NCBI RefSeq assembly: GCF_003987335.1
Contig: NZ_PIPK01000004.1
Span: forward strand, 169,268 to 233,267
DNA from: Aliidiomarina maris
GTDB lineage: Bacteria; Pseudomonadota; Gammaproteobacteria; Enterobacterales; Alteromonadaceae
DNA: 64,000 nt
Direction: 5' to 3'
Part shown: piece by piece, positions 9,752-18,874 of the stretch
Position numbering within the stretch: the stretch's first letter is position 1
Layout of the letters: each line of letters opens with the position of its first letter
Notes under the pieces: generated by a model
Seen by the model: the letters and a program-made list of their open reading frames with translations, nothing else
Told to the model about the DNA's origin: nothing
Database searches by the model: none
Program-made: the position numbers and the translations under genes

Positions 9752-10606
9752 CTAGCGTGGTGGCAACAGTAACTGCGGGTCAACACGCAACGCTTCCCAA
9801 TTCATGCGCCAGTCTAAATGCGGGCCTGTTGCCCGCCCTGTCGCACCTATCTCAGCGATTTTATCGCCCTGACTAATTACATCACCCACTGCAACGTCAA
9901 TCCGGTGTAAATGCAAGAAGCTTGAGAATACGCCATGACCGTGGTCCACAATTAAGGTGCCTCCGGACATCAACATATCGTTGTGGGCTAACACGACAAT
10001 GCCACCAATCGGTGCATAGACCGGGGTGCCTGTCGGTGCGGCGATATCAATACCCCAGTGCGGCGCGCGAGGTTCACCATTTAAGATGCGCTGCGAGCCA
10101 TAAACTCCAGAAATTCGACCTTCAGCTGGCCAAATATAGGGCCCAGTAAAATACGTCATGTCACTGCGCACTTGGCGTGCTTGCGCTATTTGCCGATTTT
10201 CACGGCGGATGCGCTCTTGTGCCACTGGATCCGGGCTGACGGTTTGTTGCGGCAAACCATCGATACGCTGAATATCAAACTCTCGACTTGCAACGGTCAA
10301 AGGAATCTTATGCGCTTGACCATTCGCGGTGACAATTTCTAATTCGTGATTTGGCTCGGCTTCGCGGGCAAAACCCATCACAAAATACCCCGATTCACCC
10401 ACCGTCAAAGACTCACCGTTTAACTTAACTTGGTTATCCGCCGAGGTTTTTCCAACTACCAGTGCCCCTTGCACTAACTCACCATGTAAAGTGACATGCT
10501 GATGCTCAACACTCACTTGCTGTGCTGCATGTGCCATAGTGCTCGTGGCACTGACACCCAAGGCTAAACTCAACGCAGCATATGCTGCAACGGTCAATTT
10601 ACGCAT
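9752..10606 (-). CDS. M23-family murein endopeptidase (LytM-like), exported
   Basis: This 284-residue protein has a cleavable signal peptide (about 1-28, ending MAHA) and a C-terminal peptidase M23 domain. The zinc-site pieces H-x8-D around PHWGIDIAAPTG and the HLH pair in SSFLHLHRI are visible, so it should cut peptidoglycan cross-links in the periplasm. The ATG at 10606 is preceded by AAAGGAG and overlaps the last 8 bases of the upstream PTPS-like gene, indicating coupled translation. A start at 10642 would remove the signal peptide from the N-terminus. Confidence 0.9.
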   Translation of the reverse strand: MRKLTVAAYAALSLALGVSATSTMAHAAQQVSVEHQHVTLHGELVQGALVVGKTSADNQVKLNGESLTVGESGYFVMGFAREAEPNHELEIVTANGQAHKIPLTVASREFDIQRIDGLPQQTVSPDPVAQERIRRENRQIAQARQVRSDMTYFTGPYIWPAEGRISGVYGSQRILNGEPRAPHWGIDIAAPTGTPVYAPIGGIVVLAHNDMLMSGGTLIVDHGHGVFSSFLHLHRIDVAVGDVISQGDKIAEIGATGRATGPHLDWRMNWEALRVDPQLLLPPR

Positions 10607-11489
10607 ACCCGATTGCTCCTTTGCCCACACCTTCAAATGCAATCACTTTAACGTCCCCTGCACCCTCTTCTTGCTTGATGCGTTGAGCCAGGTATTCGCT
10701 AATGCATTCGACGGTTGAGTCGGTCTCTATCACTGTGTTTTCTTGAACAGACAACGCTAATTCAAATAACCCCTGATCGGCTTGGTAACTATAGCAAATA
10801 TAAGCGTCCGGTGAAGCGGCTATCGCCTCGCGAGCAAGGCTTGAGAGTTGCATTTGCTCAGCGCTCACAACGTCTTCCTGGGAACCTACGTAAATGTCCT
10901 GCCAGCGGGTTGCCCAAAGCTTTTCCAGTCGTGGTGTGCGCATACCGTTGTGGTAAATTTGAATGGCTGAACGGTGGCCGTGGGCAATGCGCTGACAATT
11001 ACCATCGTGCTTTTTCAAGCCATGGGTGTAATGGTAGTAAAAACCATTAATGTCTTCTGCACGCAACGTCAGTTCAAGACCTGCCACATTAGTCGGCAGT
11101 TCGCGCTTAATCACTGCATGCAGGTACGCTTTCACGCTGTCAATATCGACCACATCGGCATCGATAAACGCAAACGCATCCGCTGGACAAAACAAATGAA
11201 TAGAGCGTGCGTCGGGGCGCATAAAGTCGACCCAATAGCCACTATCGTCATCACGGCGTGTCACATGGGTATAAGGATGCTCAGCCGGTACCGCGAGCTT
11301 ATGGTCCACGGAATTATCAATAATCGCCTTGATTTGCTTTTTCACGCGACCAAAGTCGAGCACCATAGATTGGTCATTTAAGGTGCCGTCCAAAGTGATA
11401 TCAACGATCCAGCTTTCACCCACTACTCCGCGCTGCGGGCACAAATAGGAGAAGTCGATTACCGTGAGATCATTTACGAATAATTGCAT
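10599..11489 (-). CDS. 6-carboxytetrahydropterin synthase-like protein with two PTPS halves
   Basis: The 296-residue length is about twice that of QueD. The first half (about 1-115) keeps the fold-type segment MVLDFGRVKKQI and a DHKL pair but has lost the N-terminal metal-binding histidines. The second half (about 125-296) holds C-x4-HGH in GNCQRIAHGH and a late glutamate in AFEGVGKG. It may act in queuosine or pterin metabolism, but specificity cannot be told from sequence. It overlaps the M23 peptidase start by 8 bases; the functional link is unclear. Confidence 0.75.
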   Translation of the reverse strand: MQLFVNDLTVIDFSYLCPQRGVVGESWIVDITLDGTLNDQSMVLDFGRVKKQIKAIIDNSVDHKLAVPAEHPYTHVTRRDDDSGYWVDFMRPDARSIHLFCPADAFAFIDADVVDIDSVKAYLHAVIKRELPTNVAGLELTLRAEDINGFYYHYTHGLKKHDGNCQRIAHGHRSAIQIYHNGMRTPRLEKLWATRWQDIYVGSQEDVVSAEQMQLSSLAREAIAASPDAYICYSYQADQGLFELALSVQENTVIETDSTVECISEYLAQRIKQEEGAGDVKVIAFEGVGKGAIGYA

Positions 11490-11556
11490 GCCGCGAGCAG
11501 TCCTTAATGAGAGGTCAATAATGAATAGTGATGAAAGCGCTTAGTATATAGGATTC

Positions 11557-12189
11557 TTAGCGCTGCCACCATTGCCACAGCAAGTGCGCTGCCAGTAGCC
11601 ACAAAAAACCGCCCATGACACGATCAAACCAATACCCTTTTGCCAGCAGCCATTGGCGCACAACTGGATTACCAAGTAACCATGCCAGCAAACAAAACCA
11701 AGCTGCGGTCGCAAGCGCCATATAGACGCCATAGATGCCTTTCACCCAGGTAGGTGTCTGCGGTGCGATAATCGTGGTGAACAACGCTAGAAAAAAGAGC
11801 GTGGCTTTCGGGTTCAGCGCATTGGTCATAAACCCAATCACGAATGCTTTGCGATTTGATACCGAAGTTTGTGTGACTGCTTGTAGGTCAATACGCTGAG
11901 CCACTGCTGGCGAGCGCATTGCTTGCCAGCCAAGCCAAATAAAGTATAGGCTGGCTAGCACTAATAAGGTTTGGTAAAGCCATTCGGTACGATGAATAAT
12001 CAGCGCGACGCCAAGCAACGAATACGTAATATGCACTAATATGCCGGTGCCGATACCAATCGCAATAAAACAGCCTAAACGCGCACCGAAGCGCACCGCG
12101 TAGCGGCTGGTGACCGCAAAGTCGGGACCGGGGCTCATGACGGCTAAAAGGTGCGCAACAGCGATGGTGAAAAATTCAGCAAAATACAT
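11557..12189 (-). CDS. LysE/RhtB-family amino acid exporter
   Basis: A 210-residue inner-membrane protein with about six hydrophobic helices. The N-terminal AVMSPGPDFA segment is the hallmark of LysE/RhtB/threonine exporters. It is divergent from a LysR-type regulator across a 72-base AT-rich spacer, a usual arrangement for an exporter and its regulator. The substrate (basic amino acid, homoserine or other) cannot be assigned. Confidence 0.88.
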   Translation of the reverse strand: MYFAEFFTIAVAHLLAVMSPGPDFAVTSRYAVRFGARLGCFIAIGIGTGILVHITYSLLGVALIIHRTEWLYQTLLVLASLYFIWLGWQAMRSPAVAQRIDLQAVTQTSVSNRKAFVIGFMTNALNPKATLFFLALFTTIIAPQTPTWVKGIYGVYMALATAAWFCLLAWLLGNPVVRQWLLAKGYWFDRVMGGFLWLLAAHLLWQWWQR

Positions 12190-12261
12190 AACAACGACCT
12201 TGAGCCCCTGAGGAAAACAACCTAGTATTGATAAATAATTATTTTAAATTGAGAAAAAGTC

Positions 12262-13110
12262 ATGCCTAAAGGGGTTTCACTCAACGCGCTTAGAGTACTG
12301 GCAACTGTCGCACAAACGCAAAGTTTTAAGCTCGCGGCACAACGCCTCGGGGTGACTCAGTCAGCGGTCAGTCGCCAAATACAGACCTTAGAAGAACAGC
12401 TTGGTATGCGCGTTATCCAACGTGACAACCGTATGCACGATCTCACCCCAGCAGGCAGTCTGCTCGCACCTGAATTGCATCGAATTTTTTCTCAGATAGA
12501 TGAGCTTATCAGCAGTTTAGTTGAAAACAAAGCGGCAGATCGCAGGCTACTTCGCATCGCATTGCCGGACGCGGTACTCAGCTACTTCATTGCACCGCGG
12601 CTTCAGGAATTCTATACCCTGTACCCTCACCTGCGTATAGAGTTTAGCAGCTGCGAAGAATATAGCGGCAGTGAGACTCAACAGCGCCTCGGAACCATGC
12701 TATTACACGATCATGTGGATATGGTGATAACCTGTGCCGACCTGGAAGGTAAGCAGCTAATAGCGCAGCACTTGCGGCCAGTATATTACAGCCAAGTCGG
12801 CAATCCTGAAGGCGTGCTGATTCGTGTCAGTCCCAGTGACGACCTCGAGAGCATCGGTAGCAAAGCGCCAGCTAACTATACCCATGTCGAAAGTACGTCA
12901 GCTGCACTTGCATTAGCCCAAGGGCTGAATGGCTACACCTGGGTGCCTGACTTCATCGCTCAAGGTACACCGAATGGTCTGGCATATCATGCTAACCCGC
13001 GAGTTCGCAGTCGTCACCGCCTCAGCTTACAATGCTATTTTGCAAAGCATAAAGAGCTGGAGCTGCCTATCGTCGCTCTCAGCAATTGGCTGCTGCATAT
13101 TGCACATTGA
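12262..13110 (+). CDS. LysR-family transcriptional regulator
   Basis: A 282-residue regulator with an N-terminal winged helix-turn-helix (about 7-66; FKLAAQRLGVTQSAVSRQIQTL) and a C-terminal effector-binding domain. Its place opposite a LysE-type exporter suggests control of that gene, probably from the shared AT-rich intergenic region. This is inference, as no operator was identified. Confidence 0.88.
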   Translation: MPKGVSLNALRVLATVAQTQSFKLAAQRLGVTQSAVSRQIQTLEEQLGMRVIQRDNRMHDLTPAGSLLAPELHRIFSQIDELISSLVENKAADRRLLRIALPDAVLSYFIAPRLQEFYTLYPHLRIEFSSCEEYSGSETQQRLGTMLLHDHVDMVITCADLEGKQLIAQHLRPVYYSQVGNPEGVLIRVSPSDDLESIGSKAPANYTHVESTSAALALAQGLNGYTWVPDFIAQGTPNGLAYHANPRVRSRHRLSLQCYFAKHKELELPIVALSNWLLHIAH

Positions 13111-13123
13111 ACAGGCATGGCTG

Positions 13124-15844
13124 TTAATGCGCGTGACGATGCCATCTGCGTTGCGCCCACTTCTCTAACTCTAAAATTGTAAACAGAATGCAGCCAGCAA
13201 CCACACATAACAGCCCATGTGTAAGACTTAATGGCGTTGTGTTAAATAATGCCTGCAGCCAACCTTGGTAGGTGAATAGTAGCTGTAATCCAAACACTAA
13301 ACCAACTGCCAGTAACACATGCCGTGTGCCTTTTAATCCATTAAAAAATAAAGAACTACGGCGTAAATAACGGACACTGAACAAGTAAAACACTTCCATC
13401 GCGACTAGCACGTTAACCGCCAAGGTTCGCGCATATTCTTCGCTATAGCCTTGGGCCAATGCCCACTCAAACGCAGTAAAAATCCCCACCGTAAACAGTA
13501 TGGAAACAAAGATAATTCGCCAAAGCACAAAGCGAGTAATCCAGGGCTCATTTGCGCGTCGTGGCGGGCGTTGCATGGTGTCCGACTCACTTGGTTCGAA
13601 GGCTAGCGCTAATGCCAATGCTATTGAGCTCACCATGTTAACCCATAAGATTTGCAGTGGCATGATAGGTAAAGCGAGGCCAATGAGTAGGGCCAGCATA
13701 ATAGCAAGGGACTCCCCGCCATTCACCGGCAGCAAGAAGGTGATTGCCTTTTTCAAATTGTCATACACAGTTCGACCTTCGCCGACTGCGTCAACGATAC
13801 TCGCAAAATTGTCATCGGTTAATACCATGTCACTCGCCTCGCGAGCCGCAGCAGTACCGCCCTTACCCATCGCAATGCCAATGTCTGCGCGCTTTAGCGC
13901 TGGCGCATCGTTGACACCATCTCCAGTCATTGCGACTATTTTACCCTGAGCCTGAAGCAGGCTAACCAAACGAAGCTTATGCTCGGGTGTGGTGCGTGCA
14001 AAAATATGGGTAGTTTCTAATGCGTGGGTTAGTTCTGTGTCGCTAAGTGTGTCAACGTCTTGACCCGTCAACGCTTGCTCTGTCTGCGGTAGATGCAGCA
14101 ACTTACCAATTGCTTGAGCGGTCTGTACGTGATCACCAGTAATCATTTTGACTGTGATGCCCGCACGATGGCAGGCATCAATTGCCTCAATTGCTTCATC
14201 GCGAGGTGGGTCCATAATGGCAAGCAACGCTACAAGTTCGAAATCATATAGATCGTCGTGAGTTAGCGGTTGGCGCTCTACTTGACTGACGACAACCTTT
14301 TTGTGTGCTAACGCCAGTACACGATGGCCGCCCTGTGCAAAGTCGGTGATCTGCTGTAGCCAAAATGATGGGTCCCATACCTGGCAATTAGCGGCGCTAA
14401 CACAGCGTGCCAATATGGCTTCCGGCGCGCCTTTTAGTAAAATAAGTTGTTCAGGACTTTTAGGCTCGGTACACGCATGCATGGTCGCCATATATTTATA
14501 CCGACTATCGAACGGAATTTCGCTCACGCGAGGCCAGTCTTGAGCTAAAGCATCAAGATCGATGCCCGTCTTATGGGCTAGTGTCAGTAAGGCCCCTTCC
14601 ATCGGGTCGCCTTCAACTCGATAGTCCCCGTTATCATTCACTAGACGACTTTCATTACACAAACACGCAACGCGGGCAATATCTGTGCGTAGCTGCTCGA
14701 AACCTAACTCATTAAAGCTATTGATATGACCCTGCGGTGCGTAACCGTCTCCAGAAACAGAGAATACTTGCCCCGCGGTCGCCAATGACGTCACAGTCAT
14801 TTCATTGCGGGTTAAAGTGCCGGTTTTATCCGAGCAAATAACGGATACAGCGCCAATGGTTTCCACCGCGGGTAACCGTCTGATAATTGCATGTCGAGAC
14901 GCCATGCGGGTTACGCCGATAGCCAGTGCGACGGTCAATATAGTTGGCAGCCCTTCAGGTATTGCTGCAACCACTAAGCTCACCACTGCCATTAACATAT
15001 AAGCAATGGAATGTCCACGGCTTAGGCCAACTATGAACACCAACGCCGCTACTATCAAAATGGCGACCGTTAACGCCTTCGCAAACTGCGCCATCTGACG
15101 CAGTAGCGGAGTCGTCAATTGCGCAACATTGGTCAGTAAGCTATTCACTCGGCCGAGCTCGGTTTGGCTCGCGGTTGCTACGACAATGCCCTGAGCTTGG
15201 CCTTGGGTAACCAAAGTACCTGCAAATGCCATCCCCTTGCGTTCAGCAAGCGGGGCATTAGTCGCTGAAGCTGATGCGGTTTTGTCTACCGCAATAGATT
15301 CACCCGTTAATGCGGCTTCTTGAACCGCGAAGTTTGACACTTTAATGAGCCGGATGTCGGCAGGTACAAGATCACCTGCCTGTAAACTCACTAAATCTCC
15401 CCTCACCACATGCTTGCTTTCAAGCTCGCTCAACTGACCACTGCGAATAACTCGAGTGTGTTCAGCCAGCATGCTTTGTATAGAGCGTAAGGCTTGCTCG
15501 GCTTTACCCTCTTGATAAAAGCCGATCACGGCGTTAACCATCACCACTGCCATAATCACACCAGCCTCTAACCATTCATGAAGGGCCAAAGCGAGGGCGG
15601 CAGCAATCAGTAGTATAATGATGAGTAAATTTTTAAATTGCTTAAAAAAGCGCACCCACACAGGCTCGATTTTTTTACTAGGTAATTGATTAAAACCATC
15701 CATTTGCAAGCGTTCAGCGGCTACTTCGTTGGATAACCCAGTGACGCAATCACTACCAAGCGCTGCCGCAATCTCCATCGGCGTCAGTGCGTGCGGAGTC
15801 GCTAACTGTTTATCATCATGTGCTGATACCGACTTTGCTGACAT
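13124..15844 (-). CDS. P-type cation-transporting ATPase (P2A-like)
   Basis: A 906-residue inner-membrane pump. An N-terminal cation_ATPase_N region (about 18-85) is followed by the actuator TGES (180-183), the ion-site PEGLP (296-300), the phosphorylated aspartate D339 in CSDKTGTLT, the MTGDGVNDAPALK hinge and six C-terminal helices. PEGLP and overall order fit Ca/Mn or Na/K-type P2 pumps rather than heavy-metal P1B pumps. The ion is not certain. AGGTG precedes the ATG. It converges with the LysR gene and is followed upstream by a CoA-transferase gene. Confidence 0.9.
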   Translation of the reverse strand: MSAKSVSAHDDKQLATPHALTPMEIAAALGSDCVTGLSNEVAAERLQMDGFNQLPSKKIEPVWVRFFKQFKNLLIIILLIAAALALALHEWLEAGVIMAVVMVNAVIGFYQEGKAEQALRSIQSMLAEHTRVIRSGQLSELESKHVVRGDLVSLQAGDLVPADIRLIKVSNFAVQEAALTGESIAVDKTASASATNAPLAERKGMAFAGTLVTQGQAQGIVVATASQTELGRVNSLLTNVAQLTTPLLRQMAQFAKALTVAILIVAALVFIVGLSRGHSIAYMLMAVVSLVVAAIPEGLPTILTVALAIGVTRMASRHAIIRRLPAVETIGAVSVICSDKTGTLTRNEMTVTSLATAGQVFSVSGDGYAPQGHINSFNELGFEQLRTDIARVACLCNESRLVNDNGDYRVEGDPMEGALLTLAHKTGIDLDALAQDWPRVSEIPFDSRYKYMATMHACTEPKSPEQLILLKGAPEAILARCVSAANCQVWDPSFWLQQITDFAQGGHRVLALAHKKVVVSQVERQPLTHDDLYDFELVALLAIMDPPRDEAIEAIDACHRAGITVKMITGDHVQTAQAIGKLLHLPQTEQALTGQDVDTLSDTELTHALETTHIFARTTPEHKLRLVSLLQAQGKIVAMTGDGVNDAPALKRADIGIAMGKGGTAAAREASDMVLTDDNFASIVDAVGEGRTVYDNLKKAITFLLPVNGGESLAIMLALLIGLALPIMPLQILWVNMVSSIALALALAFEPSESDTMQRPPRRANEPWITRFVLWRIIFVSILFTVGIFTAFEWALAQGYSEEYARTLAVNVLVAMEVFYLFSVRYLRRSSLFFNGLKGTRHVLLAVGLVFGLQLLFTYQGWLQALFNTTPLSLTHGLLCVVAGCILFTILELEKWAQRRWHRHAH

Positions 15845-15861
15845 GTAATCACCTGTCCCTT

Positions 15862-17139
15862 TTAGAGCTTAAGCCCCCAATCCTTATAAAAATCACGGGC
15901 GAGCGACTCTTGAAAGCGCGGATGCGCAATATTAATCAGCGCTTGAGCGCGCTCTTTGATACTTCTTAGCCGTAAATTAGCCACACCATATTCGGTCACA
16001 ACATAGTGAACATGGGCACGCGTAGTCACTACCCCAGCGCCCGGTGCCAGCAGACTTGTGATGCGAGATAACGAACCACCTCTCGCCGTTGACGGCAATG
16101 CAATGATGGCTTTACCCCCTTTGGCTAATGCCGCGCCGCGCACAAAATCCATTTGCCCACCAACGCCTGAGTAAATCGCGGTGCCTACGGAATCCGCACA
16201 CACTTGACCGCTCAAATCGACTTGTAATGCACTATTAATTGCGACCGTTTGCTCATTTTTACGGATCACACTGGTATCATTCGTATACTCCACATCCAAG
16301 AATGCGACATTCGGATTATCAGCAATAAAATCGTATAGCTTTTGACTGCCCATCGCGAAGGTGGTTACGGTGCGTCCTCGATGTCGGTGCTTGCGACTAT
16401 TATCAATTGCTCCACATTCGATTAAAGGTAAAATGCCGTCAGAAAACATCTCTGTATGCACACCAAGTTCACGGTGGTTATGCAAGCAACTTAATGTCGC
16501 ATCGGGTATCGCTCCAATTCCGAGCTGAAGACAATCACCATCATCAATCAGGTTCGCAACCTGGCGCCCAATACTTGCACTGACCTCGGTTTGCGGCGCC
16601 AACACGTGTTGATAAACTGGCTGCTCATGCTCAAAGTAGCGATCAAATTCACTAATATGAATAAAGGAATCGCCATGGGTACGTGGCATACAAGGGTTAA
16701 CCCAAGCAATTTTTCGATGCGCCACCTGCAGTGCAGCTTTGGTGGCCTCAACTGACACACCCAAGCTGCAGAAGCCATGGGCGTCTGGAGCAGAGACCTG
16801 TACTAGAACCGCATCCACGCGTTGTTCTCTAGCGCGCATTAACTTGGGAATTTCAGAAAGGAAAATGGGCACATAATCCGCTAGATCATTCGCCACTGCG
16901 TCGCGGGTGGTACCGCCAATAAAAAATGCGCGCTGGCGTAGATGCCCACTTAAATTTGGGTTAGCCAGATGCGCGCTCCCTTCAGTATGAAGCTGCAATA
17001 AGGTGAGGTTTTTGCGTTGTAGCGCTACGTCGGGCAACGCATCAAGAAGGACAGTAGGCGTTGCAGCCATTGAATGACACCAGATAATGTCATCGTTTCG
17101 TAGAATATCTAGTGCCTGTTCTGGTCCACATACTCGCAT
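15862..17139 (-). CDS. acetyl-CoA hydrolase/CoA-transferase family protein
   Basis: A 425-residue protein of the acetyl-CoA hydrolase / 4-hydroxybutyrate CoA-transferase family, which moves CoA between acyl groups. The DGDCLQLGIGAIPD segment and the C-terminal GVGGQMDFVRGA glycine loop are typical. A strong AGGGG site precedes the ATG. Its substrate cannot be read from sequence. It sits 17 bases upstream of the ATPase gene, so the two may share a transcript. Confidence 0.87.
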   Translation of the reverse strand: MRVCGPEQALDILRNDDIIWCHSMAATPTVLLDALPDVALQRKNLTLLQLHTEGSAHLANPNLSGHLRQRAFFIGGTTRDAVANDLADYVPIFLSEIPKLMRAREQRVDAVLVQVSAPDAHGFCSLGVSVEATKAALQVAHRKIAWVNPCMPRTHGDSFIHISEFDRYFEHEQPVYQHVLAPQTEVSASIGRQVANLIDDGDCLQLGIGAIPDATLSCLHNHRELGVHTEMFSDGILPLIECGAIDNSRKHRHRGRTVTTFAMGSQKLYDFIADNPNVAFLDVEYTNDTSVIRKNEQTVAINSALQVDLSGQVCADSVGTAIYSGVGGQMDFVRGAALAKGGKAIIALPSTARGGSLSRITSLLAPGAGVVTTRAHVHYVVTEYGVANLRLRSIKERAQALINIAHPRFQESLARDFYKDWGLKL

Positions 17140-17219
17140 GGTGAGCCCCTAAAAAATGCTTTAAGTTAGCTTAGCAAATATTTACCAGTAAAAAGATGAC
17201 ATGCATCAATAGCAAGGCA

Positions 17220-18764
17220 TTACAGTAACCAATCAATCGGTAGTAGTGAGAAAAACCTAACCTTAGTTCGTTGCCACCAGTGACTTCTTGGCTCGGTGTC
17301 GTGGCGAATAAAATGCCCTTCATTACGCTCTAACCAATACAAACGACCTGTCGGTGATAAGCGCAGTTCATAGGCGTTGAATGGCACATCATAAGTAAAA
17401 ATACTGGCGGTTTGCTGCGCCAATTCTGGGCTCTCGATAATAAAGCCTAATTCAGTATTTAATTGCGCAGAACGCGGGTCAAAATTAAACGAACCAATAA
17501 ATACACGTTCACCATCGACCGCAAAGGTTTTCGCATGCAAACTGGTAGCGGCACTGGCAAAGCGTGGTAGTTGGTCATCCGCCACCTCTATTCTGTCAGC
17601 GGGGCTAGAACGCATTTCATATAAACGGATACCCGCACGTAACAAGCGCTTGCGCCATTTTGCGTAGCCAGAATGCACAATTGCTACATCGGTGGCGGCA
17701 TACGAGTTGGTTAGAATATGAATATCCACACCACTATTTGCCATCGCTTCAAGCGCCCTCACCCCCGCTTTGGTCGGTACAAAGTATGGCGATACTAAAT
17801 ACAAACTACGTTCGGGCTGGCCAATCACCTCTTGTATCGCATGGGTGATGAGCTGTTCAGGCTCTGCTAACCCTAACCCTTTGCTCGGATGGTCACTGAC
17901 CATGCGCGTGCGTGCCCACAGTAAAGGACCTTCTTCGGTCAACATAGCGCGCACCAGTTCTCTGTCTTGCACACTTTGCATAAACAATTCGGTGGCTTCA
18001 TGCTCTTCAAAGATAGTCGCCATGGTGGAGCGTCGACGCGCCTCACCCATATCACTGGTTAAGCTTTCTAAGGTAAATGATGAATCGCTATTCCAGAATA
18101 AATCAAAGTCGCGGGACACATCTGCCACAACCTCACCAATCGCGAGAGCATCCAAATCTGCAAACAAAACCCCGTCCATACCACTAAAGTAGTCGTCGCC
18201 TACATTGCGCCCGCCAATAATGGTGGCTTGGTTGTCAGCCGTAAACGATTTATTGTGCATGCGGCGATTAGCACGGCCGAAGTCGGTGATAAAACCAAAG
18301 GTGCGTGGACCACGGATTACGAAGGGGTTAAATAAACGAACTTCGATATTTGGGTGCTTATTCAATGCAATTAACTTGGACTCGATGGGCGCGGTATTCA
18401 AATCGTCCATTAAGAAACGTACGCGTACGCCCCGGTTCGCCGCATCATAAAGCGCCTGCATCAGTAGCAGACCAGTTTTGTCATCACGCCATATGTAGTA
18501 TTGAATATCGAGGGATTGCTCGGCCGCGTTGGCCAGCATCATACGCGCGGCAAAGGCATCTTTGGCCTCTGCTAAGGTAACGATTCCACTGTCTCCAGGG
18601 TGATGAGCAGTCAGAGGAGTAATTAACTGCCCTAAAGCGGTGTCTGCAGTTGCGAGCGGCGTTAATGCCTGACTTGGGTGGCGAGCACTTAAATCGGGTA
18701 ACGAGGAACACGCCACTACGCCAATAAAAACGAGTGCGACCAAACCAAATTGACGGAGCCACAT
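17220..18764 (-). CDS. phospholipase D-family lipoprotein, ClsC-like cardiolipin synthase
   Basis: A 514-residue protein with a lipoprotein signal (lipobox VVAC near residue 19). Two HKD catalytic motifs are present: HNKSFTADNQ followed by GGRNVGDDYF, and HAKTFAVDGE followed by GSFNFDPRS. That arrangement fits ClsC-type cardiolipin synthases, which join phosphatidyl groups. A lipobox is unusual for E. coli ClsC, so the site of action may differ. Its ATG comes one base after the stop of a 34-residue membrane peptide gene in a three-gene operon. Confidence 0.85.
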   Translation of the reverse strand: MWLRQFGLVALVFIGVVACSSLPDLSARHPSQALTPLATADTALGQLITPLTAHHPGDSGIVTLAEAKDAFAARMMLANAAEQSLDIQYYIWRDDKTGLLLMQALYDAANRGVRVRFLMDDLNTAPIESKLIALNKHPNIEVRLFNPFVIRGPRTFGFITDFGRANRRMHNKSFTADNQATIIGGRNVGDDYFSGMDGVLFADLDALAIGEVVADVSRDFDLFWNSDSSFTLESLTSDMGEARRRSTMATIFEEHEATELFMQSVQDRELVRAMLTEEGPLLWARTRMVSDHPSKGLGLAEPEQLITHAIQEVIGQPERSLYLVSPYFVPTKAGVRALEAMANSGVDIHILTNSYAATDVAIVHSGYAKWRKRLLRAGIRLYEMRSSPADRIEVADDQLPRFASAATSLHAKTFAVDGERVFIGSFNFDPRSAQLNTELGFIIESPELAQQTASIFTYDVPFNAYELRLSPTGRLYWLERNEGHFIRHDTEPRSHWWQRTKVRFFSLLPIDWLL

Positions 18765-18765
18765 C

Positions 18766-18870
18766 TTACTTATTACGCTCCTGTTCGCCTTGGCGAATCG
18801 TCCAAATTAGAAAGCCAGCTAACAGCGCTATAAATGCGACTGGAATAGCCACAAGCATAAATACACCCAT
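18766..18870 (-). CDS. 34-residue single-pass membrane peptide
   Basis: This small gene is too short for standard ORF cut-offs. The ATG at 18868-18870 has AAGGA upstream. It starts 4 bases after the stop of the beta-CASP hydrolase gene and ends 1 base before the phospholipase D start, so all three are probably translated together. The product is one hydrophobic helix (about residues 4-24) followed by a charged tail (RQGEQERNK). It could be a partner or anchor for the ClsC-like enzyme; in E. coli, clsC is translated with the upstream ymdB. No homology was tested. Confidence 0.7.
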   Translation of the reverse strand: MGVFMLVAIPVAFIALLAGFLIWTIRQGEQERNK

Positions 18871-18874
18871 GAAT

